A stretch of DNA of 64,000 nucleotides. Source: Lithospermum erythrorhizon (Eukaryota; Streptophyta; Magnoliopsida; Boraginales; Boraginaceae). Location: NCBI GenBank assembly GCA_019722365.1, contig JADFUC010001610.1:496001-560000 (forward strand). Direction: 5' to 3'. The notes beneath the pieces were generated by a model. It saw nothing but the letters and a program-made list of their open reading frames with translations, was not told the origin of the DNA and did no database searches. Below are positions 1 to 9,589 of this stretch, piece after piece (the first letter of the stretch is position 1; the number at the start of each line of letters is the position of its first letter). The translations under genes were made by a program, and so were the position numbers.

Positions 1-2330
1 GATAGGGAAGTATCGATTATTGCTACATATATAAAAGGGTCAGGTATCATGTCTTTCATCTCCATCTCCCCCAAATATAAAATGGCTTCATCTAGCTTCC
101 TACACTTGCAAAGTCCATTTATGAGAGCCATATATGCAATTCTATTTGGAAGACAACCCTTTTCCTTCATTTCAACCCAAAGATTCAGAGCCTCGACTGG
201 TCTTCCAGAATCACAAAATCCATCTATTAAAGTTGTGTAAGAAATGACATTGGGCTCCCTTTTTTCCTCGAACATTTTTGAAAGACATTTGGTGCCCTTA
301 TCGATATCGCCATATTTACACCACCCATCAATGAGTAGGTTGTAGGTAACTACTGATGGAACAAGGCCCTTATTTAGCATTTCATTTAGAAGATCATGGG
401 ATTCCAATAGCCTTTTCTCTTTACATAGTCCCTTAATAATTACGTTGTACGCAACAACATCAGGGCAGTAGCCAGAAGAACAGAGGTCCCTGAATAGTTT
501 CAATGCTTTTTCTGGTTCTCCTATCATGAAAAGACCATCAAGAGCAATAGTATGTGCTACTATATCAGGGAGGAAGCCCTCGTGAGCCATGGCAGAAATA
601 AAATTACAAGCTTCAATTGTTCTCCTATGCTTACACAATTTTCTGACAAGAAGGGTATAGTATTTTATCCAAGGTTTATGTCCCTGTGTTCGCATCGCTC
701 TCAGCATATTCATGGCCCCTTCTACATCCTCATGTCTGCATAAATATCCAAATATGGAGTTGTGAGTGAATTCTGTTGGCTGAAATCCCGAATTCTTCAT
801 CTCATTAAGAAGTGTATAACAATAGCTCACTCTATCGGAATGGCTTAAACAATCAATTATATTATTGTACAGCAGTACACTGCGTTTACAGCCAATGTGG
901 TCCATATCCCGAAAGAGATCTAGTGCTAAATCTAGCTTATTAGCCTGGCATAAACCACTTATGATAGTTTCAAAAGATGTGGTGTCAGGAACAACTAGTT
1001 TTCCGTTTCCAATGATTTTGGTTCTCTCATTATCATCCTGAAATCCATCTGCTAGTGCTGCCCTCAGCAGCTCATAAGCTCTATCAATCGAACTTCTAGC
1101 AATAAGACCTTTGAGAACAGAATTAAACAACAAGGTTCTATTTTTATTCGTTAAATCTCCCTTCCAAGATTTGAGCAATGGGATAATGTCATCATCTTCG
1201 GGCACACATGATACCAGCTTGGTAAGTATCTTCATATCAGGTTGTATGCCTAACTCAATCATTTCCCAAAACAACAGTAATGCTTTCTCAAACTGTTTAA
1301 TCCTGCACAGTTCATCAATCAACACATCATATATTGAAATATCAGCATTATAACCCAGTCTATGCATTTTATCTAATAATTGAAGTGCTCTATCCACCCT
1401 CCCTTCCTTCACAAATCCGTGAATCAAAACGCAGCAAGTCTTTTCTGTCAAACAACCATAACTCTTCTGATTCTCCATCTTCTCAATCAACTCATAAGCT
1501 TTATCTACCTCTCCCCGTTTACTAAAAGACACAACCACGATCGAAAATATGTACGAATCGACCCAACCACTATCATCCATTCTATTAAAAACATCCAATG
1601 CTTTCACAAACTCTCCTGCCTGGCAGTAGCAATACAACAGAGGAGTTAAAGCATACTTATCAAGCACCCAATTAAACCCCATCATCTCATTCAATCTTGA
1701 CTCAATCAAACACACATCACCCGACTTCGAAATAGCCTCCAATAAACAATTATAACTATACACATTAGGAGTGCAAAGATTCAATCTTTTCACCTCATCA
1801 AACAAAAAATTTGCCTCGTTAACCAAACCTTGACTACCTAAACACCTAACAAAGAAACCCAATGCTCCTGGTGACATAAAACACCGTGAATTCACAACTT
1901 CTATAGCCAAATTTCTCAGTGCGGCATTTTGTCGAGCATGTACCAGCATATAAGCCATTGCATTGTAAGTATAGCAATTATGTACATAATTATTTTGTTT
2001 TGAAGCCCAGTAAAAAAACTCTTGAGCTATTTTCCAATTCTTGAACCCTTTCAAAGCATTTTCAACTATATTGGCATTAATCATTAATCCCAAATCCTTA
2101 AGCTGCTGGTTTTGTTCTTCATTTTGGGGTCGTTTTGGGAAAATGGAAATAAGGGTATCAACTATTTGCTTTGAATCTTCCATAACTGATGAAGATGAAG
2201 CATTTGTGCGAAAGGGTATTCTTGAAAATGGAATTGAAATTAAGCTAACTGTTCTTTTTGTGAGCATTTGTTTTGATATGAACATTCTTGTTTTAGTGTT
2301 GAAAATATGAAGTTTTGATACAAACATCAT
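1..2330 (-). CDS. Pentatricopeptide repeat (PPR) protein, At5g08310-like, 3' end outside window
   Basis: One uninterrupted minus-strand frame runs from the ATG pair at 2330-2325 to the left edge, giving 776 codons without a stop or intron. The N-terminus (MMFVSKLHIF, then many Lys/Arg/Ser and few acidic residues) looks like a mitochondrial targeting peptide. From about residue 120 the protein is a series of about 35-residue P-type PPR motifs, for example VYSYNCLLEAISK, VVTYNLLIDGWCK, VISYTTLIDGFCDSG and IAYMALINGLCK. PPR proteins of this class bind organellar RNA, one base per repeat, and act in RNA processing, stability or translation. The overall pattern resembles the Arabidopsis At5g08310 type, recalled and not searched. 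No DYW or E domain is seen, but the C-terminus is off the edge. Intronless structure is typical of the family. The frame is intact, so the gene is probably functional. Confidence 0.9.
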   Translation of the reverse strand, partial: MMFVSKLHIFNTKTRMFISKQMLTKRTVSLISIPFSRIPFRTNASSSSVMEDSKQIVDTLISIFPKRPQNEEQNQQLKDLGLMINANIVENALKGFKNWKIAQEFFYWASKQNNYVHNCYTYNAMAYMLVHARQNAALRNLAIEVVNSRCFMSPGALGFFVRCLGSQGLVNEANFLFDEVKRLNLCTPNVYSYNCLLEAISKSGDVCLIESRLNEMMGFNWVLDKYALTPLLYCYCQAGEFVKALDVFNRMDDSGWVDSYIFSIVVVSFSKRGEVDKAYELIEKMENQKSYGCLTEKTCCVLIHGFVKEGRVDRALQLLDKMHRLGYNADISIYDVLIDELCRIKQFEKALLLFWEMIELGIQPDMKILTKLVSCVPEDDDIIPLLKSWKGDLTNKNRTLLFNSVLKGLIARSSIDRAYELLRAALADGFQDDNERTKIIGNGKLVVPDTTSFETIISGLCQANKLDLALDLFRDMDHIGCKRSVLLYNNIIDCLSHSDRVSYCYTLLNEMKNSGFQPTEFTHNSIFGYLCRHEDVEGAMNMLRAMRTQGHKPWIKYYTLLVRKLCKHRRTIEACNFISAMAHEGFLPDIVAHTIALDGLFMIGEPEKALKLFRDLCSSGYCPDVVAYNVIIKGLCKEKRLLESHDLLNEMLNKGLVPSVVTYNLLIDGWCKYGDIDKGTKCLSKMFEEKREPNVISYTTLIDGFCDSGRPVEALNLWVEMKEKGCLPNRIAYMALINGLCKCRKLDEAILYLGEMEMKDMIPDPFIYVAIIDTSL

Positions 2331-5300
2331 GGTTTTTCGTTTGGTAATAATTGGACAATTAATTTTAAAATCAATTGAATTTTGTGGGACTCGAGATTCT
2401 CCAAAAGTTGTTGCCTACATTTTATTTTAGCTTTCCGTTTTTTCAAAGACGTTAGACATCAATATATTTGGCGCACGACGTCTGGATGAAAATGAGGGGC
2501 GAAGTTTGAAACGATAACATAGGACACATCTTTTCCTCTACATATAACTAGCATGATTAGCGTCAGAGTCGAAATAGTCAGGTGTCAGGCCAAGCGATCG
2601 GCGGCCGAGCGGCGCCGCGCCTTGAGTGCTTGTACGAGAAATAAAGATATTAAAGTCATGTAGCGAGAAAATGATAGCAGAGTTCGAGTGCGGCGTCACT
2701 GCGTTTGGGAGGCGGTTCTTTTAAGGGAGGGCCCCAAACATGATATGAAGGGATTCTGAGAGTCTTTATCAGAGATCTTTCGCGTTTGACCCATTACTAG
2801 CTACACTCGATATAGTTTACAGGCTAGAATCTTTTTATCTCCTGTACCAAAGCGTAAATACTGGAGTGTTCGTACAAATATCAATGAATATCTATTTCTG
2901 TTAGTTATTTATAACAATGATATTATATGGCCAAATGCGATGAATTAGAAAGCCCAAGATTTCTTAACGCCAAATGAACCTAGACTAAAGACACTCTGAT
3001 ATTTGCTCTCAAGAGAATGCTCGAATCTTTGTAGAAAATAATATATTAGTCTTTCTTGGTCTTGATATCATTTCCTTTATATATTGTAGGCTCTCCCAGG
3101 GTTTGATGCTTTAATATGAGGTAAGATGTTTGATTTGAGATCGACCACCTTTCGTAACCACAGTACCGTTGAAATTTCCCGTAACTGCCTTAACATGTGG
3201 CTTGATCTTGAGAATATCTTTTAGAGATCTTCATATATCGCCGTCTTACATGTAGGTATATCTGCGAAATAGATGCATGCAGAGTGAGGCGTCAGAAAAT
3301 CGCTACTGTTTTATGACATTAAGTAGATAATAAAGCGCAGTGCCTTAGGTCAAATCATTCTTATGTGCGTAGGTCTTGAGAAAAATTTGATCAAACGATA
3401 CATGCGCTAAACTAAATGATGAGGGTTAAGTTTGAAAAGATAAAATAGGAGGGCAACATCTTGCGATTTATACAGTTCTAGCCGTCAAGGCATGAGTAGC
3501 AACGACATTAGGGACTTCCATGCCATATAAATTATTTGTTGTTAGAATCATTTAAGTTTTGTAGCAAACACCTTCTATTGATGCCTATGCATTTTAGCTT
3601 CCATAGTGATTTCAAACTGTTTTTATTTTTGGCTAACACATTTAGATTTCTAGTGAGAGAAGAGGTAAAATTCTACGGAAAAATAACGATTTATGTGATA
3701 TTTGGTTCTTATACTATTGCATGTAATAAAAAAGATGGTTCTCCACACAAATTAACTTTTATAAATGGTTATTTGTCAATATAGTTCCCTCTACTCATCT
3801 CCAAGATAGTTTTCGTAAATTACTAATTTAATTAGAATGGTTGAAAAATAAATCGAAATAATATAATGTCAATGACTTTATTAAATATATGCAAATCTGG
3901 ATGATAGAGAGGTTATGGACATTGAATTTGCAAACTCCATGATGATCTTCATTAATATGTACTAAATAATAAAGGCTTTTAATTAATCTAATAATGGCCA
4001 TATAAAGCACAGAGGTCCTCCTGTGTACCCAAGTAATTGAACATTATCATTCTAGCATAAGATCAATTGTGCGAGTGTATGACCATGTTTGATGTTACAC
4101 AAGGAGCTAGACGTTGTGATAGTTACATATATCAAGATCACCGTTTGCATTTGTGGTGATATAACAACAAAAAATTGCAGTCCGTTGGCCCAAATCCAAA
4201 AGAAAACAGTCAAGTGATGTAGAAGGCCAAAAGTTTCTTACCATTGGTCTTTCCTATGAATATATATTTATAAAATTGTGAAACGATCAATGGTACCAAT
4301 CACTTGTCTTTGGAATATCGCGGAGGAGTTAATTGTGGATGTGCGCCGGTGTCGAGGGGATTAAGCTTTTTCATTTAAACTTGTCTGAGTTTCTTTCCTT
4401 TATGAGAGTCGAGCAAGGTGCGTAGAGATAATATGTATTTAACATTTATCTTGAATAAATGTAAATCAATGGCTGACTTAGCTATTGAAGTGGTTGTGAC
4501 AACTACGACACTCGGCTCACTCGATCCATGGCCCGACAAGTATTGAAGTGGTTGTGACAACCGCGGACACTCGGCTCACTCAATCCAACACATTCCGAAT
4601 TAGGAGGAGCGCCAAGTGCTTGCCACAGACATAGAAGGAGTGCCCTCGGCACAGGAACCTCAACCTTCCACCAATCTTAAATCAGCAACAATCTCTCATC
4701 AGTCAAATCGATTACAATCAAGTCAGGTCAACCCACATGAAAAGCTTCAAGATCGACCTCTCGGCCTATCCCAGTCCGCATAGTCCAACTTAATTAATTT
4801 TTGAAACATAGTTCAACTAACTTTAAACGCATCATTTTAAACAAAAACTACTTATTATATTGTATATACAAGCCGGCTAATGTGTTTCTTTTCGTATTTT
4901 CTGAGTTGAATCCTCTCAAGGTTTAATTTCTCCAATTATTATTATATCTTACCCATCCTCCAATTATCTTATATTTCACTCATCAAATCGTATCAAATGA
5001 TTAGAAATCTCATCACTTCGCTTATGAAAGATTATAAACATTGATAAGTATCAAAAGTATAAATGTAATTCAATACCAAAGTGAAATAAGTCTATCAATT
5101 AATGAAATGTACAAATCAAAAACTCTTTGGTAATATATTAAGTAACTTTTTATTTTCTATGCAACTTGAGAAAATTGGAAAAACTCGAATAACAAAAAAT
5201 AACCCGCGTGGCCATTTGGGCGACAAGACTTGTGGAGGCAGCATTAAATGCCCCCATTTATTACTATGTTGGACCATAATAAAAGCTGGACTACTGAAAG

Positions 5301-6900
5301 GGACATAACCAACTTTAATCCATTGGCCCCACTGGCCCAGTACCCTCTCTAATGGGTCTCTGAAACGTCTGTTTTGGCCCATTTCACTACAATATCAACA
5401 ATTAAATTACTCGTGTTTTAATTTAAAATATAGATGTAAAATCAAGTTGGTCAGATGATTTTGAATTATCCTAAAATATTGTGTACAAATAAACTCGCTA
5501 ATAAAAAGAGATAGAAGAAGTATTCTAGTACTTAATACTATTTTAAAAGTGGCAATTATTTTTTGAAAAGGGGATCCATTTTTGTCTCATTAGAAGACTT
5601 TGGGTTTGGACCGGTTTAGGCTGCTGTTTGTCGGTCGCTCGGACACAAAAATGCGGTTTCTTGTTGTTTAATAAGGAGGTTTGAAATCTTTGACTTTAAT
5701 GCTAAACAAATCTGTGTCTAAGTGTGAGAACATTGAATAACCTAGTAATTAGGAGATCTTCCAGTGACTTAGAGGTTTTGAGTTCAATTCTCATTGTAAG
5801 AGGATGGTGGATGGGTTTTTCTTTTTATAAAAAAAAGAAAATGTGTAAGTGCTACATCAATCATGTGCATCAATATACTTTACTGAACTATAAAATCAAT
5901 TAATTTGATTTATATTTTTCATGAAGATAACTAATTTAACACAAGGTTTAAATGAGTCAGTGCAGCAATATGTAGAATTGGAATCGGGATTTTTAAAGAT
6001 GCAACGCAAGGTTGTGTGAGACGACAACGCTGGGATGAACACCCATACGTCCACTAGAAAACTACGTTATCCTGGCGAATAAATGTTGCAGAGAATTAGC
6101 CAAATTCTATGGTGCACCACAAAATGATCTAACTTCTTTAATAGATTTATTATGAGGTCAAAATCTGTTTATTGCGGCGTACTCAGAAGAATTAATAGCT
6201 CAAGTTATGCCTCCGAGAGACCCATTATTTCACCAACCTTCAAATCTAATATGCTTACTTTATTCCTGGCTTAGCACAAGAGATATGCCAACTCACTTAC
6301 TTGTCCTTGCTTCATCAAGGCTGTGAGATAACCTCTCTCAGATCACTTGTTCAATTCTTCTATTAATTTTTCACACGTAAATATATGGCAAAATGAAATC
6401 AAATATTAAGATAGTGAAATTCAATTTAACCTTTTTTTTTGTTGTCATACTCTCATTTAAGTGTCAACACACGAAATGAGACACACACATAATTCCTTCT
6501 AATCTTCAATTGATAGTGGAGTTAAACCTTCCCTTTCTATCAAAACTCTGACCAATAACAACTCAACTAGTACTATTTACACATAACACTTACTATATTA
6601 TTATTAATATTCACATTTAATAAAACCATAGCATAGTTTGAGATTTAATCGGTCCAAATTTATATTTTCTCTTTTCCTCATTGTTATGCGTCTCTCGCTA
6701 CCTTGCATCCTATTACCATAATTTATATACAATCATTCATCACAAGATGTACTATATTGGAACACATATCAGATAAAATACAAGCTGCACATAAAAACAA
6801 GAGCATATAAAAAAGTCTTATCTAAATTCTAACAAAGAAAATAAATAAATTTTCTCCCTCACATTTTTGTAGTCTCTTAATTTGATTTCACACATGTAAT
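2331..6900. other. Intergenic region, AT-rich with decayed repeats
   Basis: I see no supportable gene here. A GC-richer patch at about 2560-2720 and imperfect direct repeats at about 2486-2535 and 3412-3465 suggest a decayed transposon. Open frames of 60-90 codons occur, but they overlap each other on both strands and have no family signature. The 58-bp duplication at 4483-4589 is listed separately. Confidence 0.6.
4483..4589. repeat. 58-bp tandem duplication
   Basis: A segment beginning TATTGAAGTGGTTGTGACAA at 4483 starts again at 4541 in the same orientation, and both copies continue into ACACTCGGCTCACTC. The unit is 58 bp. The second copy is incomplete and has a few substitutions. Confidence 0.85.
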
Positions 6901-7027
6901 AAAATCATACTGCAGATAATCACTAGAGAGTTAGTCAAATGCTTGAGAAATATGAGCTAAATATGATGATATGTCAATTAAATCTTAAAATACTTGGTCG
7001 ATTTAAAAAAAAAAAAAAATCATACTG
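6901..7027 (+). mobile_element. Short SINE with 12-bp target-site duplications
   Basis: The body at 6913-7015 ends in GGTCGATTTAAAAA and an A-tail. It is flanked by identical 12-bp copies of AAAATCATACTG at 6901-6912 and 7016-7027. The same 3' end occurs in the SINEs at 7577-7670 and 20526-20623. It is a non-autonomous retroposon of about 100 bp in the upstream flank of the MYB gene, about 330 bp before the ATG. Confidence 0.7.
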
Positions 7028-7253
7028 TAAATGGACTTATGTCTCAATTATTTCTTTGCCCTTTCACTCAACTATCATCAACTCATTTAGTCATTACTTA
7101 TCTTTACCACACATGGTAATAACATGCATGACACTATGACAGATAGCTAAGGGCACATCAGTCATATCAATCATTTGCCCCTGACACTCTGCTACATGTA
7201 TTCTTCTCTCATCACTTAATAGGAGTAAGACTTACCAAAGCTTTACATATTTT

Positions 7254-7262
7254 TCTATATAA
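7254..7262 (+). promoter_or_regulatory. Probable TATA box of the MYB gene
   Basis: CTATATAAAG lies about 85-90 bp upstream of the MYB start codon. This is the normal TATA position for a plant promoter with a short 5' UTR. The following leader contains ATC/ATA repeats. Confidence 0.55.
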
Positions 7263-7345
7263 AGAGCAAAGGAAGTCCCAAAACTTGATGATCATTTGCA
7301 TAATCATCATAATAATAATCATAATCAATATTAACATCAATAATA

Positions 7346-9123
7346 ATGGGTCGATCTCCATGCTGTGATAAAGTTGGACTGAAGAAAGGACCTTGGACAC
7401 CTGAAGAAGATCACAAACTTTTAACTTACATTGAAGAACATGGTCATGGTAGCTGGAGGGCTTTACCTGTAAAAGCTGGTACATACATATATTTTCAATA
7501 ATAAAATCATTTTCCCTAATGTATAAAACATAATTTTGTATCTTCCTTTCTTGGAGCTTATTTTAACAAGTTATGGTTTAACCACTAGGATTAATTTTAA
7601 TAGAGAGCGTTATACTTCCGTAATGATAAGATGCCGGAATCGAGTTAACAATGATTGATTTAAAAAAAAATTAACAAGTTATGGTTGTTTTCTTATCAGG
7701 CCTTCAAAGATGTGGCAAGAGTTGCAGATTAAGGTGGACAAACTATTTGAGACCTGATATTAAGAGAGGAAAATTCAGCTTTCAAGAAGAACAAACTATA
7801 ATTCAACTTCATGCCCTCTTAGGGAACAGGTTTGTATTATCTAATTGTTATTTCTTTATGAAACACTCTAACTTTTTATTTTATAAGATCCACTAGTTTG
7901 GTTAAAAAACTTTTTTGAACAGTAAATTGGTTATTTTAAAATGGAAATTGTATCTAAAGTGCTAGCTAACTCTCATCTAGAAATTTCCCAAGTTCAATAA
8001 AATGAATCAAGATTATAGTACAAATTCTGCATATCAATTATATTATTTAAATTCTATTAACTGATATATTTCAATTCTAAATTTGTGTTGTAATGTTAAC
8101 ATTTATGAAATGCCAAATGATAGATATTGAATGTATGTGGTCATGTGGTAAACAATGAGTTGTAAAGGAGATAATTGACTTTGTTGTACAAAATTTTTGG
8201 CACCATCCCTTTAAAGGTACAAGATGTTCTTGATAAGTTTTCTTCTAAAAGAAAGAAACAAAATGGTATCTACATTATTGTTAGTTTACTTGGAAGTTTC
8301 TTGTTTTTTTATGTTTGATTGTCTTCTTCTTTTCAGGTGGTCAGCCATAGCTACTCACTTACCAAAAAGAACAGATAATGAAATCAAGAATTATTGGAAC
8401 ACACATTTGAAGAAAAGGCTAACCAAATTAGGAATTGATCCTGTAACACATAAGCCTAAATCTGATACCCTTTTATCTTCTTCATGTTCTATCAATTCTC
8501 AGTCCAAAAATGCAGCCAATTTAAGCCACATGGCTCAATGGGAAAGCGCTCGTCTTGAAGCCGAAGCAAGATTAGCTAAACAATCGAAACTTCGTTCTGT
8601 TAATCAAATTCAATGTCCCATTTCAGAATGTCCAATTTCTACTCAGAAAAGTCCAGTTGTTTGCCTTGATATATTAACTGCTTTAAATGGTGGTTTAAAG
8701 CCAATTCTTGATCAAAACATGATCAATAATGGTGAACTAGAGTCTCCAAGTTCAACTGTTAGCTACTCAGAGAATACTTCAACTCTGGTTTCAACCCTTT
8801 TACCAGAATACCAAGAAAATGAAACAATTGCATTCAAATCTTTGTTTAATGACATGGGTGTACATCAATTATGGGAACAAGAAGATACTAGAGGAAATAA
8901 TACTGATCAACATGTGCATGAAAATGGGGCTAATAATTTTATTGAGAAGTTCACAGATCTTTTGCTCAATGGTTCTGCTGATGAGAGCTTTTCATGTGGC
9001 AGCGGTGGCGGTGAGACCGTGGATAATGGTGGTAGGAGCAGTGGCAGTGAAGATAACAATGGTTACTGGAATAATATTCTTGATTTGGTTAATGTTTCAC
9101 CTTCTAATTCTTCAGTATTTTAG
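7346..9123 (+). CDS. MIXTA-like: R2R3-MYB transcription factor, subgroup 9 (MIXTA/MYB16/MYB106-like)
   Basis: There are three exons: 7346-7478, 7700-7829 and 8337-9123, with GT-AG introns at the positions conserved in R2R3-MYB genes (exons of 133 and 130 nt). The protein has 349 residues. It begins [18 protein letters not shown]. The R2 and R3 repeats cover about residues 13-115 and carry the regular Trp residues; R3 has the usual aromatic replacement of its first Trp (GKFSFQEEQ). The segment [15 protein letters not shown] at about residues 153-167 is the subgroup 9 signature, and the C-terminus YWNNILDLV also fits the MIXTA clade. Known members are nuclear activators of conical petal cells, trichome outgrowth and cuticle formation; that role here is inferred from the family. 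The gene is intact, and the length is close to MYB16 and MYB106. Intron 1 carries a SINE. Confidence 0.95.
7563..7684 (+). mobile_element. Short SINE in MYB intron 1, 14-bp target-site duplications
   Basis: The body at 7577-7670 ends in GATTGATTTAAAAAAAAA. It is flanked by perfect 14-bp copies of TTAACAAGTTATGG at 7563-7576 and 7671-7684. The insertion lies inside intron 1 (7479-7699). Its right duplication ends 15 bp before the exon 2 acceptor. The body is alignable with the SINE at 20526-20623. Confidence 0.8.
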
Positions 9124-9153
9124 ACCATCGAATTGTAACAAATATTTCAGAAT

Positions 9154-9294
9154 GTATAATGTGCACTCGACGAATAGCGGTTATGGATGTGTGTCAGTGT
9201 GGGAGGTATAATGTGCACTCGACGAATAACGGTTATGGATGTGTGTCACTGTGGGAGGTATAATGTGCACTCGACGAATAGCGGTTATGGATGT
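9154..9294 (+). repeat. 52-bp tandem repeat in the 3' flank of the MYB gene
   Basis: GTATAATGTGCACTCGACGA recurs at 9154, 9206 and 9258, an exact 52-bp period. There are about 2.7 copies with only one or two substitutions between units. The array begins 31 bp after the MYB stop codon, so it probably lies in the 3' UTR. Confidence 0.95.
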
Positions 9295-9589
9295 GCCTTA
9301 CAAAAGTAATAGTAGTGTAAGTTGAGTGCACTAATCAGTAATCATCCAACAATTGTCATAGTTTTCTAAGTAATGCAAGAGTCTAGATTTGTTGTTATTT
9401 TTCTATTTGAAGACTAACTCAATCAATCGTTTGATGAACTCTTTCACACTTTTGAATCTCTGTTTTTAACATGGTGATAATTAAATTATTTTAATTTGTT
9501 ATGATTTGAACCTTTAAATTAAGTCCGAAGTTTCAAACAATTATTGATACTTGAACATAATTAAAATATGGAAATAGCGGATCTGAAAA
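9295..9589. other. Downstream flank of MYB, no gene seen
   Basis: AT-rich sequence with no open frame of note. It probably contains the end of the MYB 3' UTR. Confidence 0.5.

Noticed and set aside
5725..5835. SINE-like text with GGTTTTGAGTTCAATTCTC and an A/T-rich tail
   Set aside because: The B-box-like part is suggestive, but I found no A box and no flanking target duplication, so I did not call it.
8819..9211. Open frame of 130 codons overlapping the MYB exon 3
   Set aside because: It is a shifted-frame shadow of the MYB coding sequence and of the 52-bp repeats.
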